The notes: generated from the sequence alone by a model not told the origin. A stretch of 11,776 nucleotides of DNA from an uncultured Collinsella sp. (GCA_902493895.1 CABUQW010000050.1:1-11776); one strand, 5' to 3'. Numbered from the stretch's first letter, positions 1-6,248 are shown. Numbers and translations are program-made.

Positions 1-1629
1 GGCGTCGTCGTGGAAGGCCGGGGTGATCTGCTTGGCAAGCTGCTTGCCCAGCTCGACGCCCCACTGGTCGTAGGAGTCGATGCCCCAGACCGTGCCCTCG
101 ACAAACGTGATGTGCTCGTACAGGGCAATGAGCTCGCCGAGCGCAAACGGGGTCAGCGTGTCGCCGAAGATCGAGGTCGTCGGGCGGTTGCCCTCAAAGC
201 AGCGGGCCGGGACGATCTGCTCGGGCGTGCCCTCGGCGCGCACCTCATCGGCCGTCTTACCAAAGGCGAGCGCCTTGGTCTGGGCCAGGAAGTTGCCCAG
301 GAACAGCTCGTGGACATCCTGGCCGCTGTCGGTTGCGGGGTTGGCAGTGTTGGCGAAAGCGATAAAGTCGGCCGGGACCACCACGGTGCCCTGGTGCAGC
401 AGCTGGTAGAAGGCATGCTGGCCGTTGGTGCCGGGCTCGCCCCAGAAGATCTCACCGGTGTCGGAGGTCACGGCGCTGCCGTCCCAACGGACATGCTTGC
501 CGTTGGACTCCATGGTGAGCTGCTGCAGGTAGGCCGGGAAGCGGTGCAGGTACTGGCAGTACGGCAGCACGGCGTGGCTCTTGGAACCGAAGAAGTTGAC
601 GTACCAGACGTTGAGCAGGCCCATCAGCGCGACGGCGTTGTTCTCGAGCGGGGTGTTGCAGAAGTACTCGTCGATGGCGTGGAAGCCCTCGAGGAACTGC
701 TGGAAGCGCTCGGGGCCGAGCACGACGATCAGCGACAGGCCCACGGCGGAGTCAACGGAATAGCGACCGCCGACCCAGTTCCAGAAACCGAAGGCGTTGG
801 CCGGGTCGATACCGAAAGCCTCGACCTTCTCGAGTGCGGTGGAAACGGCGACGAAGTGCTTTGCCACGGCCTCGGCGTTCTGCTCATCGGAACCGTCGAT
901 GGCGCCCTGAGCCTTGAGCTGCTCGAGCATCCAGGTCTTGACCTCGCGAGCGTTGGTGAGGGTCTCGAGCGTGGTGAAGGTCTTGGAGACGATGATCACG
1001 AGCGTGGTCTCGGGATCCAAACCCTTGAGCTTCTCGGCCTGATCGTTGGGGTCGATGTTGGAGATATAGCGGCAGTCGATACCAGCGTCGGCATAGGGAC
1101 GCAGAGCCTCGTAAGCCATGACCGGGCCCAGGTCGGAGCCGCCGATGCCGATGGACACCAAGTGCTCGATCTTTTTGCCGGTAACGCCCTTCCACTCACC
1201 GGAGCGAACGCGCTCGGCGAAGGCATACATGCGGTCGAGGACCTCGTGCACGTCAGCGACGACGTCCTGGCCGTCGACGATGAGCTGGCCCTTCTCGGTT
1301 GCCGGGCGGCGCAGTGCGGTGTGCAGGACGGCGCGGTCCTCGGTGGTGTTGATGTGCTCGCCGGAGAACATGGCGTCACGGCGCTCCTCGAGCTTCACCT
1401 CGCGGGCAAGATCGCACAGCAGCTTGACGGTCTCATCGGTCACCAGGTTCTTGGACAGGTCGAAGTGCAGGTCACCGGCATCAAAGCTCAGCTTGTTCAC
1501 GCGCTCCGCATCGGCAGCGAACCATGCCTTAAGGTCGATACCCTCGGCCTCGAGCTTCTCCTGATGGGCCTCGAGCGCCTTCCAAGCGGCGGTCGACGTA
1601 GCGTCGATAGGTGCGGCAACAGTTGCCAT
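1..1629 (-). CDS. pgi: Glucose-6-phosphate isomerase, 3'-truncated by window edge
   Basis: Interconverts glucose 6-phosphate and fructose 6-phosphate in the cytoplasm (glycolysis/gluconeogenesis). 543 residues are visible and the stop codon lies beyond base 1; the E. coli enzyme has 549 residues, so probably a few tens of residues at most are missing. Family marks: the sugar-phosphate loop SIGIGGSDLG (159-168), SKTFTTLET (215-223), the signature GGRYSVDSAVGL (287-298), MESNGKH (373-379, catalytic Glu374), NGQHAFYQLLHQG (402-414, catalytic His405) and GVELGKQLA (524-532, catalytic Lys529). The ATG at 1629 is preceded by an AGGAGGA ribosome site at 1634-1640. The gene has its own leader with a hairpin, and a plausible promoter upstream, so it is probably transcribed separately from the orphan gene at 1770-2345. 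Identification is firm. Confidence 0.97.
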   Translation of the reverse strand, partial: MATVAAPIDATSTAAWKALEAHQEKLEAEGIDLKAWFAADAERVNKLSFDAGDLHFDLSKNLVTDETVKLLCDLAREVKLEERRDAMFSGEHINTTEDRAVLHTALRRPATEKGQLIVDGQDVVADVHEVLDRMYAFAERVRSGEWKGVTGKKIEHLVSIGIGGSDLGPVMAYEALRPYADAGIDCRYISNIDPNDQAEKLKGLDPETTLVIIVSKTFTTLETLTNAREVKTWMLEQLKAQGAIDGSDEQNAEAVAKHFVAVSTALEKVEAFGIDPANAFGFWNWVGGRYSVDSAVGLSLIVVLGPERFQQFLEGFHAIDEYFCNTPLENNAVALMGLLNVWYVNFFGSKSHAVLPYCQYLHRFPAYLQQLTMESNGKHVRWDGSAVTSDTGEIFWGEPGTNGQHAFYQLLHQGTVVVPADFIAFANTANPATDSGQDVHELFLGNFLAQTKALAFGKTADEVRAEGTPEQIVPARCFEGNRPTTSIFGDTLTPFALGELIALYEHITFVEGTVWGIDSYDQWGVELGKQLAKQITPAFHDDA

Positions 1630-1647
1630 AAAGTCCTCCTCAACATA

Positions 1648-1671
1648 CGGGCGCATACCTCCATGCGCCCG
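1648..1671 (-). promoter_or_regulatory. Hairpin in the 5' leader of pgi
   Basis: A perfect 9-bp inverted repeat (CGGGCGCAT at 1648-1656, ATGCGCCCG at 1663-1671) with a 6-nt loop lies just upstream of the pgi ribosome site. Read on the minus strand the loop is GGAGGT, a second Shine-Dalgarno-like sequence. It is not followed by a T-run, so it does not look like a terminator. A role in mRNA stability or translation control is inference. Confidence 0.6.
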
Positions 1672-1688
1672 GATAATCAGATGCCCCT

Positions 1689-1694
1689 ATTCTA
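1689..1694 (-). promoter_or_regulatory. Candidate -10 box for pgi
   Basis: TAGAAT on the minus strand, about 60 nt upstream of the pgi start, would start transcription just before the leader hairpin. No good -35 box is found 16-18 nt upstream, so the call is weak. Confidence 0.3.
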
Positions 1695-1747
1695 GCGCAG
1701 GTCAAGACCGTAATCAGCGAGCGTTGCCAATCCGCCCCCAAACGGCG

Positions 1748-1766
1748 ACCTGTCCCTTTATGGCAG
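1748..1766 (-). repeat. 19-nt inverted repeat, left copy
   Basis: ACCTGTCCCTTTATGGCAG on the plus strand. It matches 18 of 19 bases of the reverse complement of 2425-2443. It begins 3 nt past the stop codon of the orphan dehydrogenase-fragment gene, so the two copies bracket that gene. Confidence 0.7.
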
Positions 1767-1769
1767 ATA

Positions 1770-2345
1770 TTAGGCCGCGGCGCACACGCTGCCGAGCAAC
1801 TCGCGCAGAGGAGACCCAATGCCCTCAAGCAGTTCGGGAGCGATAATGGCAAAAACGGGAACCTCGCCGGCTCCCGCGGCAGCAGGCACCTTGCCCTCCG
1901 AGACAATGCAACCGTAGGGAACAAAGCCGTCCTCGCCGGCATCGAGCACGGCCATGCGACGAGCGAGTTCGCGCGCAAAGCCGGCAGTATCGGCATCGCC
2001 GATCGCCAGGACAAAGTCCACGCCTTCGTCGGTCGCCAGGGCCACGGCTTCGTCGATCAGCTCGTCTCCCCCGTCACCCTCAACCGAGCCACAGCGAAAA
2101 AGCACGCGCTCGAGCAGGGCTCGATCAAGCGAGCCGAGCGCCGCCGTGACAAGTTCATCACGCGTATGTTTGTCACCGCCCAGCACCACCAGCGCCTTGG
2201 TGCCTCCGTAGTGAGCGACCAATCGTCCGCACCAGCGAGCCACGTCTCCATCCGCAACAAGGCGCGTCGGCATACCAAACCCATAATTGACCATCTTTTC
2301 CACAACCCTTCCGTGCGTATAGGCGGTATCAATCGTTAGGCTCAT
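1770..2345 (-). CDS. Orphan N-terminal domain of an iron-containing alcohol dehydrogenase
   Basis: 191 residues resembling only the nucleotide-binding half of the Fe-ADH family (YqhD/butanol dehydrogenase type, about 385 residues). Visible family marks are GFGMPTRLV (22-30), VVLGGDKH (53-60, where family members have YGGGS) and GVDFVLAIGDADTAGFARELA (108-128, in place of the GGGSxxDxxK loop); VPYGCIVSEGKVPAAAGA (142-159) aligns with the following strand. The C-terminal metal-binding half, with its Asp and His ligands, is absent, and both glycine-rich loops are altered, so catalysis is unlikely. No internal stop is present and the codon use is normal, so it is either a retained domain protein or a decayed gene without frameshift. 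The ATG at 2345 lacks a clear ribosome site. An ATG at 2294 (MVNYGFGMPTR) matches the usual family start and would give 174 residues. Function unknown. Confidence 0.65.
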   Translation of the reverse strand: MSLTIDTAYTHGRVVEKMVNYGFGMPTRLVADGDVARWCGRLVAHYGGTKALVVLGGDKHTRDELVTAALGSLDRALLERVLFRCGSVEGDGGDELIDEAVALATDEGVDFVLAIGDADTAGFARELARRMAVLDAGEDGFVPYGCIVSEGKVPAAAGAGEVPVFAIIAPELLEGIGSPLRELLGSVCAAA

Positions 2346-2444
2346 GCTACGAAGCGAGCTTTTCCGAGCTGTTTCGCGCTCTTTAGGGCTGCGTTAAAAA
2401 CCCGATGCAGCCGCACGACCATACCTGCCAAAAAGGGACAGGTT
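2346..2444. other. Intergenic region between the orphan gene and the SOS promoter
   Basis: About 100 bp between divergent genes. It holds a short dyad (GGCTGC 2387-2392, GCAGCC 2407-2412) and the right copy of the 19-nt repeat. No convincing leftward promoter for the orphan gene is visible. Confidence 0.5.
2425..2443 (+). repeat. 19-nt inverted repeat, right copy
   Basis: CTGCCAAAAAGGGACAGGT, the inverted partner of 1748-1766 with one mismatch. It abuts the -35 box of the SOS promoter, which begins 2 nt downstream. Together the two copies delimit a 696-bp segment containing only the orphan dehydrogenase-fragment gene. Confidence 0.7.
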
Positions 2445-2473
2445 TTGACGGTGTCCGGTCGAGCGGGTATTAT
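2445..2473 (+). promoter_or_regulatory. Sigma70-type promoter of the translesion polymerase operon
   Basis: TTGACG (2445-2450) and TATTAT (2468-2473) with an ideal 17-nt spacer. Transcription should begin near 2480, inside the first LexA-like box. This also excludes translation starts upstream of that point. Confidence 0.75.
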
Positions 2474-2488
2474 CGAACATGTATTCGA
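2473..2488 (+). promoter_or_regulatory. LexA (SOS) box 1
   Basis: TCGAACATGTATTCGA matches 11 of the 12 conserved bases of the actinobacterial/Gram-positive SOS box TCGAAC-N4-GTTCGA. It sits immediately after the -10 box, over the expected transcription start, a position that fits repression by LexA. Confidence 0.75.
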
Positions 2489-2489
2489 T

Positions 2490-2505
2490 AAGAACATGTG
2501 TTTGA
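2490..2505 (+). promoter_or_regulatory. LexA (SOS) box 2, weaker
   Basis: AAGAACATGTGTTTGA matches 9 of the 12 conserved SOS-box bases and lies exactly 17 bp downstream of box 1. The shared GAACATGT core in both boxes supports a tandem operator. Confidence 0.55.
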
Positions 2506-2516
2506 TGGGAGGACGC

Positions 2517-4022
2517 GTGGCGCACGAGCAGCACACCTACATCTGCATCGACCTCAAGACGTTTTATGCCAGCGTCGAGTGCGTGGACCGCGGGCTCGAT
2601 CCACTCACCACCAACCTGGTCGTTGCCGACGAATCACGCGGACGCACGACCATCTGCCTCGCCATCACACAGGCCATGAAGGACCTCGGGATACACAATC
2701 GCTGCCGTCTGTTCGAAATTCCCGATGGCATCGACTACATCACGGCCGTACCGCGCATGCAGCATTACATGGAGGTGTCGGCGAAAATCTACGGTATCTA
2801 TCTGGAATACGTCAGCCCCCAGGACGTGCACGTCTACTCCATCGATGAGTGCTTTATCGACGTGACGCCCTATCTGGACCTCTATCACACCGATGCGGAA
2901 GGGTTCGCCTGCACGCTGCGCGACGAGGTCCTCGCGCGCACCGGCATCACGGCGACGGTCGGCATCGGCCCCAACCTATTCCAGGCCAAGGTAGCGCTCG
3001 ACATTGCCGCCAAGCACGTACCCAGCCGCATCGGCATACTCGACGACGAGGCCTTTCGCAAGGAGATCTGGCCCCATCGTCCCATCACCGATATCTGGGG
3101 CATCGGTCCCGGCGTGGCAGCCCGCCTCGAGAAATACGGCGTCTACGATCTGATGGGCGTCGCGGCGCTCGACGAAAACCTGCTTTACGACGAGCTCGGC
3201 GTCAATGCCGAATATCTCATCGACCATGCCTTCGGGCGCGAGCCGACAACCATCGCCGACATCCAAGCCTATCGCCCGCAAGCAACTTCGACCACCACAG
3301 GACAGGTGCTCTCAAAGGGTTATGCCTACGAACAGGCCTATACCGTCTTGCGCGAGATGGTCGATGCCGCCGTGCTGGATTTGATCGACAAGCACGTGGT
3401 GTGCGACAGCATCTCGCTCTTTGTGGGCTATGCAAGCGAGCGCGCCGACATCCGCAGGCTTGATGCCAGCGGCACTGCACAATATGTGGACGGATGCGGA
3501 CACCTGCGCTCGAGTACGTCGAGCATCGAACCCACCGCAACCGCCGGCCCCGAGCTCGCACCCCGTGCGCCCAAGCCCGTCCAGCGCGATGACGAACGGC
3601 GTCGTCTGGTACGTGAGGCGCAGGCAATCGATGGCATCTTCGTGGGAGAGCATGGCGGCAAACCGCGCGGTGGCTATGCCGCACTCTTTGCGCACTCCAA
3701 CGCCTCGCGCAAGCTGCCCGAGCGCACCAATTCGTTTAAGAAGATCATGGGATATTTCGATGAGCTCTGGGCACAGACTGTCGATCCCAAACGAACGGTC
3801 AAGCGCATCAACCTGGGATTTGGCAATCTGGTGCCCGAGGAATTTGCCACCATCGATCTATTTAGCGATATCGAGACGGATGAGCGCGAGCGCGACCTAG
3901 CGCGCGCCGTCCTGGCCGTGAAAGGCAAGTACGGCAAGAACGCGCTCGTCAAGGGATTAAGCTTTACCGCTGGCGCCACCGCGCGCGAACGCAACGATCA
4001 GGTAGGAGGACATCGTGCCTAA
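2517..4022 (+). CDS. Y-family translesion DNA polymerase (UmuC/UvrX type)
   Basis: Error-prone polymerase that copies past DNA lesions; 501 residues from the GTG at 2517, which follows GGGAGG at 2507-2512. Upstream in-frame codons are rejected because the transcript probably begins near 2480. Motifs (numbered from the GTG): IDLKTFYASVE (11-21, catalytic Asp12), YSIDECFIDV (107-116, catalytic Asp110/Glu111), ATVGIGPNLFQAK (146-158), the helix-hairpin-helix DIWGIGPGVAARLEKYGV (192-209), RTNSFKK (403-409), and a C-terminus (about 470-501) rich in family marks, including ATARERNDQVGGHRA, seen in Firmicutes UvrX/YqjW proteins. The little-finger region carries a Ser/Pro/Ala- then Arg/Glu-rich stretch (about 308-384) that looks like an insertion. 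It forms an operon with the overlapping yolD-like gene under a LexA-controlled promoter. Firm as Y-family; the subfamily name is less certain. Confidence 0.93.
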   Translation: MAHEQHTYICIDLKTFYASVECVDRGLDPLTTNLVVADESRGRTTICLAITQAMKDLGIHNRCRLFEIPDGIDYITAVPRMQHYMEVSAKIYGIYLEYVSPQDVHVYSIDECFIDVTPYLDLYHTDAEGFACTLRDEVLARTGITATVGIGPNLFQAKVALDIAAKHVPSRIGILDDEAFRKEIWPHRPITDIWGIGPGVAARLEKYGVYDLMGVAALDENLLYDELGVNAEYLIDHAFGREPTTIADIQAYRPQATSTTTGQVLSKGYAYEQAYTVLREMVDAAVLDLIDKHVVCDSISLFVGYASERADIRRLDASGTAQYVDGCGHLRSSTSSIEPTATAGPELAPRAPKPVQRDDERRRLVREAQAIDGIFVGEHGGKPRGGYAALFAHSNASRKLPERTNSFKKIMGYFDELWAQTVDPKRTVKRINLGFGNLVPEEFATIDLFSDIETDERERDLARAVLAVKGKYGKNALVKGLSFTAGATARERNDQVGGHRA

Positions 4023-4440
4023 GTCCCAACAACAGCCGATGCGGCCACCGACACCTTTTGAACGCCTAGCGGACCCCGAGGGAAGACGTCGCTCCGCCGA
4101 CCCAAAGCTCACCGCCAACGGCACCGTCCGTGCCGGCCGTGCCGCGCAGTTTATGCCCTTTGCCGCCCTCACGGGATACTACGAGCTCGTGCGTAAACAA
4201 GAGATCACCGCCGAGCCAAAATGCGAACTCACAGAAGAAAAAGCCCTCGAACTTTCGAAAAAGCTCGAGGGCCTCAAGCGTGGCGACTTGGTTCGTGTCA
4301 CCTATTACGATACATACGGCTATCGCAGCCGCACCGGCATCCTCGACGAGGCGCTCCCTGCTTTCAAACTCCTCAAGCTCAAAGATATCGCCATCGACTT
4401 CGACGACATCCAGGACATCGAGCTACGCGGACGAGCCTAG
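4015..4440 (+). CDS. YolD-like protein, partner of the translesion polymerase
   Basis: 141 residues starting at a GTG that overlaps the end of the polymerase gene by 8 nt; AGGAGGA at 4004-4010 is its ribosome site, so translation is probably coupled. The marker is RAAQFMPFAALTGYYELV (42-59), the conserved core of the YolD-like family (PF08863). The C-terminal part (about 87-140), with GDLVRVTYYDTYGY and a final IDFDDIQDIEL, fits the predicted small beta domain. In Bacillus, YolD/YqjX-type genes lie beside Y-family polymerase genes (YozK/YqjW) and have been proposed as functional stand-ins for UmuD; a direct partner role here is inferred from that pairing. The N-terminal 40 residues are Pro/Arg-rich and probably flexible. 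No terminator is visible in the 26-bp gap before the convergent HMA gene. Confidence 0.85.
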   Translation: MPKSQQQPMRPPTPFERLADPEGRRRSADPKLTANGTVRAGRAAQFMPFAALTGYYELVRKQEITAEPKCELTEEKALELSKKLEGLKRGDLVRVTYYDTYGYRSRTGILDEALPAFKLLKLKDIAIDFDDIQDIELRGRA

Positions 4441-4466
4441 ACAAGGACGCGCATCCAAGGCAAGGC

Positions 4467-4850
4467 CTACAGCGTCATGACGTAGTAACCCGCATCTCTC
4501 ACGACAGCCTCAAGGACACCGCGATCGATCGGCCGCTTGGAGCGCACGCGCGCTGTGTGGTCCGCATACGTCACCGTTGCCCACACGCCATCCAGCGCAT
4601 TGAGGGCATTGGCTACGTTCTGAGCGCAGCCGTCACAGCTCATGCCGCCGATGAGCAGCTCATCGCTATAGGGGTAGTGGGACGGATCGGTATCCGCAAC
4701 CACTACCTTCTTGGCCTTCTTACCGCTCGTGCCATCGCTGCAGCAGCTCTTTCCGTGTGTCGAAGCGACAATGCGACGCAGTCCAAAAAACATGCCGACG
4801 GCAATGACGGCCAACACGATGAGATTCGCAGGGTTGAGCAAGTCGCTCAT
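4467..4850 (-). CDS. Membrane-anchored heavy-metal-associated (HMA) domain protein
   Basis: 127 residues. One N-terminal membrane helix (about 9-24, LIVLAVIAVGMFFG) is followed by Arg-Arg, predicting a cytoplasmic C-terminus by the positive-inside rule. Next come a Cys-Cys pair (36-37), a Lys-rich linker (44-48), then an HMA fold (about 65-127) with the metal site GMSCDGC (69-75, Cys72 and Cys75) and the usual GV...AVVRDAGYYV ending. The fold is that of CopZ-like copper chaperones and the metal-binding domains of P-type ATPases, but no copper ATPase gene is in the window. The ATG at 4850 follows AAAGGGGA; an ATG five codons upstream would overlap that site. The upstream palindrome resembles a CsoR operator, supporting a copper link. 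Metal specificity cannot be read from sequence alone. Confidence 0.85.
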   Translation of the reverse strand: MSDLLNPANLIVLAVIAVGMFFGLRRIVASTHGKSCCSDGTSGKKAKKVVVADTDPSHYPYSDELLIGGMSCDGCAQNVANALNALDGVWATVTYADHTARVRSKRPIDRGVLEAVVRDAGYYVMTL

Positions 4851-4878
4851 GCGTTCCCCTTTCAAGTAGCACTATCTA

Positions 4879-4897
4879 GATACCCCCATGGGGTGTC
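4879..4897 (-). promoter_or_regulatory. CsoR-like copper operator
   Basis: GATACCCCCATGGGGTGTC is an inverted repeat (arms GATACCCC and GGGGTGTC, 7 of 8 paired, 3-nt centre). It resembles the TACCC...GGGTA operators of CsoR-family copper repressors. It lies just downstream of the probable -10 box and upstream of the HMA gene ribosome site. Assignment to CsoR is by resemblance; no csoR gene is in the window. Confidence 0.5.
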
Positions 4898-4900
4898 CCC

Positions 4901-4932
4901 ATCTTAACCCAAAATCGTGTCCGTTCGGTCAA
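4901..4932 (-). promoter_or_regulatory. Candidate promoter of the HMA gene
   Basis: Minus strand TTGACC (4927-4932) and TAAGAT (4901-4906), separated by 20 nt. The spacer is longer than optimal, as in MerR-type promoters, but no dyad is seen within it, while a dyad sits at the predicted start site. Confidence 0.4.
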
Positions 4933-4958
4933 TTAGTTTCCCTCTTCAAACTTTTTTG

Positions 4959-4986
4959 TTGACCATGGCTTACTTTCGTGTATAAG
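4959..4986 (+). promoter_or_regulatory. Promoter of the DUF3793-flavodoxin operon
   Basis: TTGACC (4959-4964) and TATAAG (4981-4986) with a 16-nt spacer, 39 nt upstream of the DUF3793 start. It is oriented back-to-back with the HMA gene promoter. Confidence 0.65.
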
Positions 4987-5005
4987 TTTTCCTAGGCTAA
5001 CAACT
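4987..5005 (+). promoter_or_regulatory. Possible DtxR/IdeR-type iron box
   Basis: TTTTCCTAGGCTAACAACT matches the 19-bp DtxR/IdeR consensus (TTAGGTTAGSCTAACCTAA) at 11 positions, including the continuous core TAGGCTAAC. It abuts the -10 box and covers the expected start of transcription. The outer halves match poorly, so this is tentative; the iron-sparing role of flavodoxin makes it plausible. Confidence 0.35.
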
Positions 5006-5025
5006 GAGGACCCGAAAGGAGCATC

Positions 5026-5730
5026 GTGACTCGAACCATTGACATCCCAACATACCAAACGGCTGTCGTGCGCAACTGCTCCCCTACGCTCGCAGGTATC
5101 AAGCCGGCTTCGCTCTTTACCTATCCCGGCGTCTACGCCAACCAAAACGGAAAACCCGGCGCCGCCCATATCGAAGAGCGACGCTCTCGCCTGCTCGCCG
5201 TCATAGCCCAATGCAACCGCGAGCTCCAGCCACTCGGAATCCATATGAGCGTTTTGGTCTGGCGCCCCTGCGGAGCGCTCATCTATGTGTATCGCCCTGC
5301 GGACCTCATGCGATACCTCTCCGACCCCCGTGCCACGACGGCGCTAGCCGCCGAAGGTTACGATGTCCACAACCTGCCCGCATCCCTGGTGCATCTCGCC
5401 GCGCGCATCACGCTGGCAAGCAGCAATGCCGCAGAAAGCGCCTATGACGGCAGCGTCTGCGCACTCGCGCGAAATAGGCACTGCGATACGGGGTGCATAT
5501 GCGAGTTCCCCCACGAAATTGGCTATTTTTTGGGCTATCCCTACGAAGATGTCCATCAGTTTATCGTCCAGCACGGCGAAAACTATAAGGTCTTTGGCGC
5601 ATGGAAGGTATACACAAACGTTGAGCAGGCGCTCACGACCTTCGATTCCTATCGCGCATGCACGCAATACCTTACCTACATCTATCAACAGGGCTGCACC
5701 CTGGGACAACTTGTCCAGGCAACCCGATAG
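5026..5730 (+). CDS. DUF3793 family protein
   Basis: 234 residues starting at GTG 5026 after GAAAGGAGC. It matches the DUF3793 family (PF12672): an N-terminal NCSPTLAGIKPASLF (17-31), a central Val/Ile-rich strand (74-89, MSVLVWRPCGALIYVY), and the hallmark CEFPHEIGYFLGYPYEDV (159-176) followed by Tyr/Trp-rich KVFGAWKVY (188-196). A cluster of Cys and His (Cys145, His152, Cys153, Cys157, Cys159) precedes the hallmark and could bind metal, though this is inference. No signal peptide or membrane helix, so cytoplasmic. It heads an operon with flavodoxin, 46 nt downstream. The family has no established biochemical function; the pairing suggests a redox or iron-starvation role. Confidence 0.85.
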   Translation: MTRTIDIPTYQTAVVRNCSPTLAGIKPASLFTYPGVYANQNGKPGAAHIEERRSRLLAVIAQCNRELQPLGIHMSVLVWRPCGALIYVYRPADLMRYLSDPRATTALAAEGYDVHNLPASLVHLAARITLASSNAAESAYDGSVCALARNRHCDTGCICEFPHEIGYFLGYPYEDVHQFIVQHGENYKVFGAWKVYTNVEQALTTFDSYRACTQYLTYIYQQGCTLGQLVQATR

Positions 5731-5776
5731 AGCATACAAGACGCGGCCGCACGCCGCACAACCGAAAGGAAAACAT

Positions 5777-6196
5777 ATGAGCAAGATCGCCGTCGTCTAC
5801 TGGAGCGGTACAGGCAACACCGAGGCCATGGCAAACTTCGTTGCCGAGGGTGCAACCGGTGCCGGCGCCGAGGCAGAGGTCATCTCCTGCGCCGACTTCT
5901 CCGCAGACAAGGCCGCCAACTATGACGCCATTGCCTTCGGCTGCCCCGCCATGGGTTCCGAGGAGCTTGAGTATGACGAGTTCCAGCCTATGTGGGACGA
6001 GGTCAAGGAGACCCTCGGCGATAAGAAGGTCGTCCTCTTTGGCTCTTATTCGTGGGCCGAGGGCGAGTGGATGGACAACTGGAAGGCCGATGCCGACGAG
6101 GCGGGCGTCAATGTCGTCGATTCCGTCATTTGCTACGATGCGCCCGACGATGAGGGCGAGACCGCTTGCAAGGCCCTCGGAGCCGAGCTCGCGTAA
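5777..6196 (+). CDS. Short-chain flavodoxin
   Basis: 139-residue FMN electron carrier of the short-chain clostridial type, replacing ferredoxin in low-potential electron transfer. The phosphate loop is SGTGNTE (10-16). The two isoalloxazine-contact loops are GCPAMGSEELEYDEF (55-69) and GSYSWAEGEWMDNW (89-102), whose Trp93 is placed like the flavin-stacking Trp in clostridial flavodoxins. The protein is strongly acidic, as expected. The ATG at 5777 follows GAAAGGA. It is the second gene of the DUF3793 operon and is closed by the strong terminator at 6249-6290. The possible iron box at the operon promoter would fit induction when iron is short. Confidence 0.93.
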   Translation: MSKIAVVYWSGTGNTEAMANFVAEGATGAGAEAEVISCADFSADKAANYDAIAFGCPAMGSEELEYDEFQPMWDEVKETLGDKKVVLFGSYSWAEGEWMDNWKADADEAGVNVVDSVICYDAPDDEGETACKALGAELA

Positions 6197-6248
6197 CGAA
6201 CCCAGGACCTCCAAAAGAGTCTGCATCAAAGCGCATCCTTATCCCTAC

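Noticed and set aside
10..1695. 561-codon open frame on the plus strand
   Set aside because: It is the exact antisense of pgi; the translation has no family marks and reflects high GC in the third codon positions of the real gene.
2445..2516. Longer N-terminus for the translesion polymerase
   Set aside because: These bases are the promoter and LexA-like boxes; the GTG at 2517 has a good ribosome site.
4901..4932. MerR/CueR-type control of the HMA gene, from the 20-nt promoter spacer
   Set aside because: There is no inverted repeat inside the spacer; the dyad lies downstream, which fits a repressor better.
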